From SZUA-430 sp046153995 (lineage in GTDB: Bacteria > Pseudomonadota > Alphaproteobacteria > Micropepsales > Micropepsaceae), in contig JBJXEH010000330.1 in the NCBI GenBank assembly GCA_046153995.1, positions 1-17,639 on the forward strand: 17,639 bases of DNA, written 5' to 3'. The notes below the pieces were generated by a model, which saw only the letters and a list, made by a program, of their open reading frames with translations, did no database searches and was not told the DNA's origin. Below are positions 7,967-15,059 of this stretch, one piece after another. A program made the translations under genes and the position numbers. Each line of letters opens with the position of its first letter. The stretch's first letter is position 1.

Positions 7967-8311
7967 GGGGGTGTGATTAGCAATTGCGTGGGTGGGGGGC
8001 AAATGGCCGGAAACGCAGGCTTGTGCGTTCGTGCGATTCGACGCCAACGTGCCGCAGGTGCGGCGTGTCTTCTTAAGCGTGCCCTTCCGAGAGCGTCTGT
8101 CGCCCTGGGACACGGCAGGCCTCACCCGCTCTTACAGCACAGCCCCGGCGCCGAGTCTGTGACATGTCCCCGGCACAAGGTGTCCCCATAATACTGGTGG
8201 ATCAGTTAAGCGCCACGTCGGTAGGCGTCGCGCCAAGGCTACGTATCCGGAATTGTAACCCGCAACGAATCCTCAAGAATCGTTCACCATCGGCGCGTCG
8301 AGATATTCGCA
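7967..8311. other. Gene-free stretch with a small hairpin and a TGTCCCC repeat
   Basis: No convincing gene lies in these 345 bases. The stretch holds the upstream region of the DUF2842 gene, a short hairpin GCCGCA-GG-TGCGGC (8051-8064), and a repeat-like segment at 8156-8182 listed separately. Open frames crossing it lack ribosome binding sites and have the Arg/Pro/His-rich composition of antisense shadows. Confidence 0.6.
8156..8182. repeat. TGTCCCC-type repeat, copy 1
   Basis: TCTGTGACATGTCCCC (8156-8171) matches 15 of 16 bases of TCTGTGACGTGTCCCC at 10586-10601. A second TGTCCCC follows at 8181. Sequences of this type recur in intergenic regions of many proteobacteria, sometimes as remnants of mobile or REP-like elements; that link is from general knowledge and is not shown here. 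Confidence 0.45.
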
Positions 8312-8518
8312 CTAGAAGAAGAGCATCATCTGAGCGGCTTCGTCCAGATTGTACTCGCTGAGCCGGCGTTCGCAGGTGTCCTTGTCGGAAAAGGGGCCTT
8401 CCTCCGTCCGCTTGTCCGTCCCAAAGCCCTCACCGGTGATGTACCAACCTGCGCCTTGAAACACTCTGGCAAGCGCGGGATCGGCGCCCGAAACCGCAAT
8501 CAACAAGATCGCAGCCAA
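8312..8518 (-). CDS. Small exported protein, unknown function; start uncertain
   Basis: A 68-aa ORF with an N-terminal hydrophobic signal (AAILLIAVSGADPALA) and a mature part of about 50 residues containing GWYITGEG and GPFSDKDTCERRL. The W...GPF...C pattern is one I associate with small periplasmic proteins of unknown role. The only available start in this frame is the TTG at 8518. An ATG at 8528 is out of frame by one base; removing one base between them would give MNRLAAILLIAV, a far more typical signal peptide. The gene may therefore be frameshifted at its start, use TTG, or contain a sequencing error. The single cysteine would be unpaired within the chain. Confidence 0.55.
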   Translation of the reverse strand: MAAILLIAVSGADPALARVFQGAGWYITGEGFGTDKRTEEGPFSDKDTCERRLSEYNLDEAAQMMLFF

Positions 8519-8628
8519 CTCTGTTCATAGGACCACCATTTGTCGTTACAGTGGGAAACGCAATCTTACGACAGCGCGCGAAGAGTGAAACAGTGAATTG
8601 AACAACGCGCAGGCGGGAGCGGGTGCGC

Positions 8629-8859
8629 ATGCGAAAGACAATAGGAACCGCCCTGATGGGGTGTGGCTTCGCCGGCGGAGCCGCGGCGTCAGCCTACTAT
8701 GTGTACGTCATGTGGGGACTCGACTGGGGCCCGATGATGACCCGGGGCCACAATCTGATGCTGGTCCTGACGATGTTCGGATCGGTTTTCGTGTTCCTGA
8801 TTGTGCTGCTTCTGTTCGGATACGTGGCAACGTTGATCGACCCGGACCTGGGAAAGTGA
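8629..8859 (+). CDS. Two-TM small membrane protein, unknown function
   Basis: A 76-aa peptide with two hydrophobic segments (about residues 6-30 and 42-66) joined by a short loop containing DWGPMMTRGH, and a short acidic C-terminus. The ATG at 8629 is chosen because GGGAG lies 9 nt upstream; a GTG two codons earlier is possible but too close to that site. I do not recognise the family. It is on the same strand as, and about 60 nt before, the zinc-ribbon membrane protein gene, so the two may be transcribed together. Confidence 0.6.
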   Translation: MRKTIGTALMGCGFAGGAAASAYYVYVMWGLDWGPMMTRGHNLMLVLTMFGSVFVFLIVLLLFGYVATLIDPDLGK

Positions 8860-8920
8860 GCCCGCCGCAGCGCACGGCGTGAATCGGTGTATGCTGTCGC
8901 CGCATTCGAAGGCGAGCGCC

Positions 8921-9721
8921 ATGTCCGGACAATCGACACCGTTCCCGAAGTCGTGGGGCCTCTATGCCATGTCCGTGCTCGCGATGTGGGTCATCGGCCC
9001 GGCGATGGCCTATTTCGGATACTATGGCGTCCAGTCGAAAGAGACGATCGTGTTCATCTTGGGCGGCGCGTGTTTGATCGCAGGGCCGCTCATGGTTTTC
9101 GCGGCGCCGTTCATGCCGCGTCCCGCCTCAGGCCCGTGCCCGCTCTGCGGCGCGAAGATGTACGGCTTCTGGCAATCGGACGGCGCCGTGCTGGTCTGCC
9201 GGAGCTGCGCCGCTTGCGCGACGGCGTCGAATGCAAGGTTGTCGCTCGTTCCCGTGACGGCGGTTGCAGACACGCCGCTCTATCCGGCGGCCCTGCCATG
9301 GGACGACATTGTCGGCGAAACGCCGAAGACGATCGCGTTCTCCGCGCAAGACGTCGTGTCGGACAAGCTGAACGAACTGATCACGCGAAACGACGGCGTG
9401 CGCCTGCTCGATAAATGGCCGGCAGGATGTTGCGTCTGCGGCGGCGCGGCCACCCGCCATGAGGCCGCGGCCGTGGAGGTCTCAATCAAAGGGCGCGCGC
9501 TCGAAACCAAGGCGACGCTCGCCGCCCGCGGCGTCCCCTATTGCGGCGCGCACAAAGACGGCATCGCGTTCGCCACGTTCGATTTCGCGGGGCTGCCGTT
9601 TCAAGACCCGGGCTTCGGCATCAAGTTCCGCAGCCACGCCTACCGCGAAGCCTTTCGCAAACTCAACCCGCACAAATTCGACACCGAGCCCAAAGGCCCC
9701 GTTAAGATTCGCACGCCGTGA
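8921..9721 (+). CDS. Membrane-anchored zinc-ribbon protein, unknown function
   Basis: A 266-aa protein with two N-terminal transmembrane segments (about residues 13-36 and 42-64) followed by a soluble domain. A zinc-ribbon-like site is formed by CPLC (C73, C76) and CRSCAAC (C93, C96, C99). A second possible metal site combines CVCGG (C171, C173, with C170) with YCGAH (C208, H211). The rest of the domain is mixed alpha/beta without a motif I recognise. The start at 8921 is preferred for its upstream GAAGGCGAG; a GTG at 8879 would add 14 residues. The tail carries FRSHAYREAFRKLNPHKF. Role unknown; metal binding is inferred from cysteine spacing only. Confidence 0.75.
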   Translation: MSGQSTPFPKSWGLYAMSVLAMWVIGPAMAYFGYYGVQSKETIVFILGGACLIAGPLMVFAAPFMPRPASGPCPLCGAKMYGFWQSDGAVLVCRSCAACATASNARLSLVPVTAVADTPLYPAALPWDDIVGETPKTIAFSAQDVVSDKLNELITRNDGVRLLDKWPAGCCVCGGAATRHEAAAVEVSIKGRALETKATLAARGVPYCGAHKDGIAFATFDFAGLPFQDPGFGIKFRSHAYREAFRKLNPHKFDTEPKGPVKIRTP

Positions 9722-9782
9722 CTCGTCTTCGAGCACCGCAGCTAGAATACGGGGGAACTTAAGTCCTATCGAGGAGCGCGCG

Positions 9783-10508
9783 ATGAAAAAACGAACAAGA
9801 AGACCGATGAGATTTCTGGCTGGCTTGCTGTTCATGGCATTGGCGACGGCCCCGGTTCTCGCAGATGGCCCGGACAAGCTCGACGGCTGGGGCGGTCTGC
9901 GCTTCGGAATGACGGTCGACGAAGCGCAGGGCATTGTGGGCCGCACATGGTCGAAGCCCGAGCAGGTAAATGTTCAAACGCAGCCAGGGGAGACCGCCGT
10001 CTGGACGATCTTGCGGTCGAAAGGACAGGTCGACTTCGGCGGCAAATCGTTCGACCTCGAAGTCACCTTAGACGACAAGGGCGGCCTCAATCAGATCAAG
10101 CTCGCGAGGCAAGAACCCGCAGACACCTTTGCGCTATGTGACGGCGCTTTCGCCAAACTGTTGGCCGAGGGCGAACGCCAATTCGGTTCGTTCCGCCCGG
10201 TTCAGCCGGCGCACGCGGAAAGACGCGACGCGGGCAAGGAAAAGCGAACCGAAACCGCCGCCTGGATGACCATGATCGAACACCGCCCCCTGCCACAGGG
10301 CAAATCGGTCTACCAACACTTGCTCATCAAATGGCGCAAAACGTCCGAACGTCCTTGGCACATCTACCACATCGACAACGCCGTCAGACCCTTCGGCGCG
10401 TCGTACGTCGAACTCACGGCGACACTCAGCGCGAAAGAGCCATGCGAATTGCGCCTGGGCTTCGCCGCAGATCCCTACCCGTTCGAAAAAATGAAGGGTT
10501 CGCCTTAG
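9783..10508 (+). CDS. Exported protein of unknown function
   Basis: A 241-aa protein with a clear signal peptide: basic start MKKRTRRPMR, hydrophobic core FLAGLLFMALATAPVLA, cleavage expected after residue 27. The mature protein starts with DGWGGLRFGMTVDEAQGIVG, a pattern often seen at the start of periplasmic domains that compare sequence to a 'WGxxxFGMs.eea' motif; I cannot assign a family. Two cysteines (in ALCDGAF and EPCELRL) may form a disulfide. The ATG at 9783 has AGGAG 7 nt upstream and TAGAAT, a plausible -10, at 9743-9748. The gene stands alone between the zinc-ribbon gene and a degraded RTX gene. Confidence 0.75.
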   Translation: MKKRTRRPMRFLAGLLFMALATAPVLADGPDKLDGWGGLRFGMTVDEAQGIVGRTWSKPEQVNVQTQPGETAVWTILRSKGQVDFGGKSFDLEVTLDDKGGLNQIKLARQEPADTFALCDGAFAKLLAEGERQFGSFRPVQPAHAERRDAGKEKRTETAAWMTMIEHRPLPQGKSVYQHLLIKWRKTSERPWHIYHIDNAVRPFGASYVELTATLSAKEPCELRLGFAADPYPFEKMKGSP

Positions 10509-10585
10509 TGCGGTGATAGCGTACCGTTTTCATTTGAGCTTACTAGGTAAAATGAAGCCGGCTGCGGCATATCAAAGCGCGCAAA

Positions 10586-10612
10586 TCTGTGACGTGTCCC
10601 CCGAACTAGTCC
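10586..10612. repeat. TGTCCCC-type repeat, copy 2, abutting an RTX remnant
   Basis: TCTGTGACGTGTCCCC at 10586-10601 matches copy 1 at 8156-8171 with one mismatch. Recognisable RTX coding sequence begins about a dozen bases later, at 10614, so this copy sits at the break point of the truncated gene. Confidence 0.45.
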
Positions 10613-10613
10613 C

Positions 10614-10898
10614 GACACGCTCGCAGGCCGTGGCGGCAACGACTATCTCGACGGCGGCGCGGCCAACGACGTCTTCGTCTTCGCCGGCAACGGGGGCGTA
10701 GACACGGTCGCCGACTTCGACGACTTCGGCGACGACACGATCCAACTCTCGATTACTGGCATCACGTCGTTCGCCCAAGTCCAGGCCGTCATGACCCAGC
10801 AAGGCGCCAACGTGCTCCTCGACTTTGCCAACACCGACATCGTCCTCACGAACACGACGCTCGCCTCGATGGGCGCCGACGACTTTACGTTCGTCTGA
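10614..10898 (+). pseudogene. RTX (hemolysin-type calcium-binding) protein, C-terminal remnant
   Basis: An in-frame segment encodes about 94 residues ending in TGA at 10896. It starts with DTLAGRGGNDYLDGG, a Ca-binding RTX nonapeptide repeat (GGxGxDxLx type), followed by ANDVFVF and the typical type I secretion C-terminus (VADFDDFGDDTIQL... and ending ADDFTFV). There is no start codon, signal or ribosome binding site. A stop codon in the same frame lies at 10590-10592, just ahead of the homology. Normal RTX proteins have many repeats and an N-terminal functional domain, all absent here, so this is a headless remnant. The GC-rich, Asp/Gly-rich codons match the rest of the segment and still read cleanly, suggesting the truncation is not ancient. 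Confidence 0.8.
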
Positions 10899-11031
10899 AG
10901 TCCAAAACCGGCCAACGTCGGCCCTTCGCTCCAGCGAAGAACGAAAACTGGTTCGCTCCGCGGCCGACGCAACCGCGCCTCGTCAAAGGCGGCTTCTACG
11001 TTCTCTACGGCGGTTAACCGGCCACTGTGTC

Positions 11032-11060
11032 TTCAACTAACCCCCGCAACTCGCTATCCT
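11032..11060 (+). promoter_or_regulatory. Possible promoter of the 11084 gene
   Basis: TTCAAC (11032-11037) and TATCCT (11055-11060) are separated by 17 nt, with the predicted start site near 11067 and a GGGGGAAAG ribosome site before the ATG at 11084. The -35 match is weak. Confidence 0.4.
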
Positions 11061-11083
11061 AGGGTCTTCTTTGGGGGAAAGAA

Positions 11084-12013
11084 ATGAAGCGGGTCGGGCG
11101 GTTGTTGGCGGCGCTGATGGGCATTGCGCTGTTCTGCGGCGCGCCCGCGCAAGCGTCATGGTTGTTCGGACCGGACAAGGACGAGGCGAAAGCGCGGCTG
11201 CCGGGCCGCACACTGCAAGAGCTGATCTCGGTGCTGGGCTATCCGGATTCATCCGTGCAGGTCGGCAACGAGACCGTTTACGTCTGGAGGAACGTAGAGC
11301 TGTTGCCCACCGACGTGCCCGTCTACGACGATCCGCTTCTGAAGAACAAGCAACTGGGCACCGTCACCACCGACGAGCGATTGCTGTGCACGTTCAAAGC
11401 GGTCTTTCTCGCCGACGGTACGTTTGCCAACTATTCGGTCGACGGCAACAACTACGCTTGCCGGAAATTTTACCGCCAGTTTCTCAAACTGCCGGAAAAA
11501 CCGGCGGCATCCGCCGCGCCACCCGCCGCCACGTCCCCAAGCGTGGCGCCGGCACCCGCCCCACCGCCGGCGAGCGCCGCATTCGTTCGCCCGGGCGATG
11601 GTCCGAACCGTTTGATCGTCTTCGATGATTACGAAGTCAGCGCACCGGCGACGTGGACTCAGACCTATTTGAATGACAAGAACGGCATTGTCTCCATCCA
11701 CTTCGATGCAAGCAAATCGAGGTGCCTCATTCTTGGCGTGCCTGTGTCCGGCGGAACGGCGGACGGCGTGTGGAACAAAATGCTCGCGACATCGGGCAAG
11801 ACGATTGCGCAAGACACCTATATCGACAACGGTGTTCCGGTACGATTGGCGCTCGTCCACGATCCGGACCCGACGCTGATGAAATTGAGTGCGTACGCAA
11901 AGGCGACGTTCGTTATTTTGACCACGGGTGGCATCGAAAACGGGAACAAACTTTCCCGCGCCGACGGGGGCTTCACCTATTGCAACGTTCGCGCGCTACC
12001 GGGCCGGCGCTAG
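11084..12013 (+). CDS. Exported two-domain protein of unknown function
   Basis: A 309-aa protein with a signal peptide (MKRVGRLLAALMGIALFCGAPAQA, cut near residue 24). A first domain of about 110 residues contains GRTLQELISVLGYPDSS and TVYVWRN, reminiscent of small envelope proteins that start with 'G.t..el...lG.P'. It is followed by a Pro/Ala-rich linker at about 141-168 and a second domain of about 135 residues with several beta strands and two cysteines. The start at 11084 has GGGGGAAAG directly upstream. No catalytic motif is visible. The linker suggests the two domains are separated in the periplasm. It ends about 100 nt before the ctaA start, and ctaA has its own promoter, so the two are probably independent. 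Confidence 0.75.
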   Translation: MKRVGRLLAALMGIALFCGAPAQASWLFGPDKDEAKARLPGRTLQELISVLGYPDSSVQVGNETVYVWRNVELLPTDVPVYDDPLLKNKQLGTVTTDERLLCTFKAVFLADGTFANYSVDGNNYACRKFYRQFLKLPEKPAASAAPPAATSPSVAPAPAPPPASAAFVRPGDGPNRLIVFDDYEVSAPATWTQTYLNDKNGIVSIHFDASKSRCLILGVPVSGGTADGVWNKMLATSGKTIAQDTYIDNGVPVRLALVHDPDPTLMKLSAYAKATFVILTTGGIENGNKLSRADGGFTYCNVRALPGRR

Positions 12014-12026
12014 GTCGCGTTCTCGC

Positions 12027-12055
12027 TTGACACCTGAGCGCGTTTGTTCTATCTT
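12027..12055 (+). promoter_or_regulatory. Sigma-70-like promoter of ctaA
   Basis: A perfect TTGACA (12027-12032), a 17-nt spacer, and TATCTT (12050-12055). The predicted start site near 12062 leaves a leader of about 53 nt before the ATG at 12115. This also argues against the in-frame upstream start at 12055, which overlaps the -10. Confidence 0.7.
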
Positions 12056-12114
12056 TGTTCTTTCTCGCGACCCTCCCCTTGTCCTCGCCCGGCGCGCGCC
12101 ATATCAGCCTTTGC

Positions 12115-13179
12115 ATGACAGCAGCTACACTCAGCGATGCCGTGTTGCCCAGCCCGCGCCAGATTGCGGCGCGGCGGCCGATAGCGATGTGGTTGTTCGC
12201 GGTCGCGGGGTTGATTGCGCTGATGGTGGTGGTCGGCGGTCTCACGCGGCTCACCGACTCTGGGCTCTCGATTACGTCGTGGAAGCCGATCCACGGCGCG
12301 CTGCCGCCGCTCTCGGTTGCCGAATGGAGTGAGGAGTTCGACGCCTACAAACAGATCCCGCAGTACCAGCAGCTGAACAAGGGGATGTCGCTGGACGAGT
12401 TCAAGGCGATCTTTTGGTGGGAGTGGTCGCACCGCAATCTCGGGCGGCTGATCGGGTTTGCGTTTCTGATTCCGTTCCTGGTGTTTCTCGCGCGTGGGTT
12501 GGTGGAGCGCGCGTTGATCCCGCGGCTCGTGGTGCTTTTCGTGCTGGGCGGGCTGCAAGGCGCTATGGGCTGGTACATGGTGGCGAGCGGGCTGACCGAA
12601 CGCGTGAGTGTCAGCCAGTACCGGTTGGTTGCGCATTTGGGGCTCGCGCTCGTGATCTATGGCGCGATCCTCTGGACCGCGCTGCCGCTGTGGCGGGAGA
12701 CATGGCCGATGCGTAAGGCTGCGCATCCGCTGTTTCCGGCTGCGCTGGCCGTCGTGGGTCTGACGTTCTTTCAGATACTGCTCGGCGGGTTCGTGGCGGG
12801 GCTCGATGCGGGGCTCACCTACAACACGTGGCCGTTGATGGACGGCAAGTTCGTTCCGGATGGTGTTTACAGCTTCTGGCTCGCGCCGTTTGAGGACGTG
12901 ACGACGGTGCAGTTCAATCATCGCATGATGGCCTATGTGTTGAGCGCGGCCGTCGTTGCGCTTTGGATTGCGGGGCGGCGGCGCGGGGTTGCCGGATATG
13001 CGGCCGTGACATCGCGCGTGTTGCTCGGCGTGTTGGCGTTTCAGGTGCTCATCGGTATCTGGACGCTTCTTGAGGTCGTGCCGATCTCGCTTGGCGCGCT
13101 GCATCAGTTCGGCGCGGTAGCGCTGCTCACAGCAGGCATCGTGCACGCTTTTGCACTTCAGATAGCGAAAGAAAAATGA
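12115..13179 (+). CDS. ctaA: Heme A synthase (COX15/CtaA type)
   Basis: A 354-aa inner-membrane enzyme that oxidises the C8 methyl of heme O to the formyl of heme A for aa3-type cytochrome oxidases. About eight hydrophobic segments are present. The four family histidines are visible: H106 in EWSHRNLGR, H174 in LVAHLG, H269 in FNHRMMAY and H330 in LGALHQFG. The segment GGFVAGLDAGLTYNTWPLMDG (about 224-244) is typical of the COX15-like branch found in Alphaproteobacteria and mitochondria. The start at 12115 lies downstream of a strong promoter at 12027-12055; an in-frame ATG at 12055 is unlikely. The last codons overlap the start of the glutathione S-transferase gene by 4 bases (ATGA), so the two are translationally coupled. 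Confidence 0.95.
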   Translation: MTAATLSDAVLPSPRQIAARRPIAMWLFAVAGLIALMVVVGGLTRLTDSGLSITSWKPIHGALPPLSVAEWSEEFDAYKQIPQYQQLNKGMSLDEFKAIFWWEWSHRNLGRLIGFAFLIPFLVFLARGLVERALIPRLVVLFVLGGLQGAMGWYMVASGLTERVSVSQYRLVAHLGLALVIYGAILWTALPLWRETWPMRKAAHPLFPAALAVVGLTFFQILLGGFVAGLDAGLTYNTWPLMDGKFVPDGVYSFWLAPFEDVTTVQFNHRMMAYVLSAAVVALWIAGRRRGVAGYAAVTSRVLLGVLAFQVLIGIWTLLEVVPISLGALHQFGAVALLTAGIVHAFALQIAKEK

Positions 13180-13820
13180 AGAAAGCAAAGCCGTACAAAC
13201 TCTACGCGACGAACGGGTGCGGTTCGATGATCGCCGAAATCGCGTTCGGCATAGCGAAGGTGCCGTTCGAGATCGTGGACGTGCCGTGGGAAGACACGGG
13301 CTGGAAGAGCAAGGCACTGAAGAAACTCAATCCGCTGGGCCAGGTGCCGACGCTCGTGTTGCCCGACGGTCAGGTGATGAGCGAGACGGCGGCGATCGTG
13401 ATGCATGTTGCCGACACAGCTTCGGGCTTCGATTGGGTGCCGCCCGCGGGGCACGTTTCGCGCGCAAGTTATTTGCGCTGGCAGATATTTTTGGTGTCCG
13501 CGATCTATCCGACATTCACGTACGGCGACGTGCCGGAGCGGTGGGTCGGCGAAACGCACGAACAAGGCGCCGGCAAACTGCTCCGCGCGAGCACGCACGA
13601 GCACCGCAAAGTGCTGTGGCAGTTCGTCGAGAAACACGTCGAAGGCCCCTGGTTTTTGGGGGACACATTCTCCGCGCTCGACGTCTACACCTGGGCAATG
13701 ACGCTCTGGCGCCCAGGCCGCGACTGGTTCAAGGCCGAATGCCCAAAACTCCACAAGATCGCCATGCGCCTCGACGATCATCCGGTCGTGCGGAAAGTGG
13801 CGGCGCGGAACAAGCTCTAG
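13176..13820 (+). CDS. Glutathione S-transferase family protein
   Basis: A 214-aa cytosolic GST-fold protein. The N-terminal thioredoxin-like domain (about 7-80) begins KLYATNGCGSMIAEIA, where NGCGS holds the likely catalytic Ser or Cys. It includes LNPLGQVPTLVLPDG with the cis-proline, and SETAAI, the variant of the usual E-S-x-A-I glutathione-binding motif. The C-terminal helical domain contains FLGDTFSALDVYTWAMTLW, the N-capping box region of GSTs. It overlaps the ctaA stop by 4 bases. The link with heme A synthesis is positional; a role in handling reactive intermediates is inference. The substrate cannot be predicted. Confidence 0.88.
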   Translation: MKKAKPYKLYATNGCGSMIAEIAFGIAKVPFEIVDVPWEDTGWKSKALKKLNPLGQVPTLVLPDGQVMSETAAIVMHVADTASGFDWVPPAGHVSRASYLRWQIFLVSAIYPTFTYGDVPERWVGETHEQGAGKLLRASTHEHRKVLWQFVEKHVEGPWFLGDTFSALDVYTWAMTLWRPGRDWFKAECPKLHKIAMRLDDHPVVRKVAARNKL

Positions 13821-13840
13821 GCGTTCACGGCTTCAAGGCT

Positions 13841-13868
13841 GGCGGGAGCCTCTTGAGGTCTCCCGCCG
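13841..13868. terminator. Hairpin between convergent GST and phyH genes
   Basis: GGCGGGAG-CCTC-TT-GAGG-T-CTCCCGCC (13841-13867) forms a 12-bp stem with a single bulged T and a 2-nt loop. It sits between two convergent genes (ends at 13820 and 13886). No T-tract follows on either strand, so it may act as a bidirectional Rho-assisted terminator or an RNA 3'-end stabiliser. Confidence 0.5.
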
Positions 13869-13885
13869 GAACGCAAGTTCTCAAG

Positions 13886-14848
13886 CTATTCGGCGGCAAC
13901 AGCGTGGTTGTGGCGTTGCCAAACGAGCGGGAACCAGGGGTCGGATAGCTCGGCCCCCTCCGGCCAATCGAGCGGGCGATGTGGTTGAGCCACGGCGCCG
14001 GGGCGATTGCGGTATCGAACCTGTTCGCCGACATAACGAAGCGATGCCGCGCGGCGCGTGCGCGTGGTGGAGGAGTTGCCGTGCGATCCGTGCACGGTAC
14101 GCAAATGATGAATGACGACGTCACCGGGTTCCACATCAAAGTAGACGATGTCGTAGTCGTGCTCGTTGTTGTCGATGTCCGGCAGGTCGTCTCCTTCTGC
14201 ATTGGGCAGCGGTAGGCGCGACATGAAGGTGTTTGGCTTGAATGTCTTGCCCCAGAGGTGCGAGCCGCGCACGTAACCAAGGACGCCGCTGTCTCGGTTA
14301 GCAGCGTCGACTGGAGCCCAAACGACGCAGCCTTGATCGCCGTCGATGTTGAAGTAGCCCAGGTCTTGATGGAATGCGGTCCGGTCGACGGCGCCCGGTT
14401 CCTTTACAAATATCTGGTCGTCATAGAAGCGGATGGCCTGCGCTCCCAGAAGTTCGCCGGCAATCGACGGCAAAGCGCTTGAAGCGGCCAACGAGAGTAG
14501 CGAGGGGTCGCGCGTCCACGTACCGGTTTCGACCATGAAGCGCCCCCTTGCGTCGTCGGTATCGACACCATCGCGTAAACGCTCGGCGCCGGCACTCTGA
14601 ACGTATGCCGCAAATCCGCTGAGATTGTACTGCTCTGCGCGGCCAACCTCGACCGAGGAGTTGTCGCCAGACCAGACCGTGTCCGCGATCGCGGTAATGT
14701 TGTAGCCGGTTGGTGTTGTCCCTATCGCGCCGATTGCCGTGTCGATTGATTGGGCGAGGCGCGCGACCTCGGTGCTCGAAAGAGCACCGCGTAAGCAAAG
14801 AACGCCATCTCGTGCGAATGCTTCAAGTTGTGCCTTATTCAGGAGCAT
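13886..14848 (-). CDS. Phytanoyl-CoA dioxygenase (PhyH) family Fe(II)/2OG oxygenase in a luxI operon
   Basis: A 320-aa non-heme iron, 2-oxoglutarate-dependent dioxygenase of the PhyH family, which hydroxylates acyl-CoAs or small molecules. The 2-His-1-carboxylate triad is visible: H160 and D162 in AFHQDLGYF, and distal H253 in TVHGSHGNS. An arginine in TRRAASLRY (about 263-271) is positioned to bind 2-oxoglutarate. The N-terminus (about 8-20) reads QLEAFARDGVLCL, as in many PhyH proteins. The start at 14848 is chosen because the first residues then match the family opening; it overlaps the end of the 74-aa ORF by 14 bases. This gene is the last of luxI - small ORF - phyH and is presumably expressed with the signal synthase. 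A substrate among acyl-HSLs, their precursors or a QS-controlled product is inference. Confidence 0.9.
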   Translation of the reverse strand: MLLNKAQLEAFARDGVLCLRGALSSTEVARLAQSIDTAIGAIGTTPTGYNITAIADTVWSGDNSSVEVGRAEQYNLSGFAAYVQSAGAERLRDGVDTDDARGRFMVETGTWTRDPSLLSLAASSALPSIAGELLGAQAIRFYDDQIFVKEPGAVDRTAFHQDLGYFNIDGDQGCVVWAPVDAANRDSGVLGYVRGSHLWGKTFKPNTFMSRLPLPNAEGDDLPDIDNNEHDYDIVYFDVEPGDVVIHHLRTVHGSHGNSSTTRTRRAASLRYVGEQVRYRNRPGAVAQPHRPLDWPEGAELSDPWFPLVWQRHNHAVAAE

Positions 14849-15059
14849 GTTGTTTCGAGTCCTTTGTGTTTTTCTCCCGCGCAAGCTCGCGAACCAGATC
14901 TTCGACTACCGCGCGGTACTTGGGGTTCTTGATGCGTTCGAAAGCGTTGGCGAACGCGGCAGCTTGGGGGTCGCGCAGCAGGTCGGCGTTCCTGTTGCCC
15001 GTCGACACATTGCCAATCCGATATGGTCCGCGGCCAGCTTTTGGCTGCTCAGTTGACAT
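14835..15059 (-). CDS. Small uncharacterised protein between luxI and phyH
   Basis: A 74-aa, charged, soluble peptide without signal or membrane segment. A Gly-rich polar N-terminus (about 1-25) is followed by helix-forming sequence: DLLRDPQAAAFANAFERI (26-43) and NPKYRAVVEDLVRELARE (45-62), then a Lys-rich tail. Its ATG (15059) lies inside luxI, overlapping the last 11 bases, and its stop region overlaps the phyH start by 14 bases. The double overlap argues strongly that it is a real translated gene in a coupled operon. I do not recognise a family. By position it could be a small modulator of LuxR or LuxI (as TraM or RsaM are elsewhere) or a partner of the dioxygenase; both are speculation. 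Confidence 0.75.
   Translation of the reverse strand: MSTEQPKAGRGPYRIGNVSTGNRNADLLRDPQAAAFANAFERIKNPKYRAVVEDLVRELAREKNTKDSKQHAPE

Noticed and set aside
12013..12071. Inverted repeat GGTCGCG / CGCGACC with a 45-nt loop before ctaA
   Set aside because: The loop is long and contains the ctaA promoter; seven paired bases at this distance are expected by chance in GC-rich DNA.
12049..13317. 422-codon open frame antisense to ctaA and the GST start
   Set aside because: The translation is rich in Arg, His, Pro and Gln, has no domain, and mirrors the well-supported ctaA codons; it is a GC-rich shadow frame.
13821..14280. Open frames in the phyH 3' region on other strands and frames
   Set aside because: They contradict the conserved PhyH reading frame, which carries the distal His and Arg in this segment.
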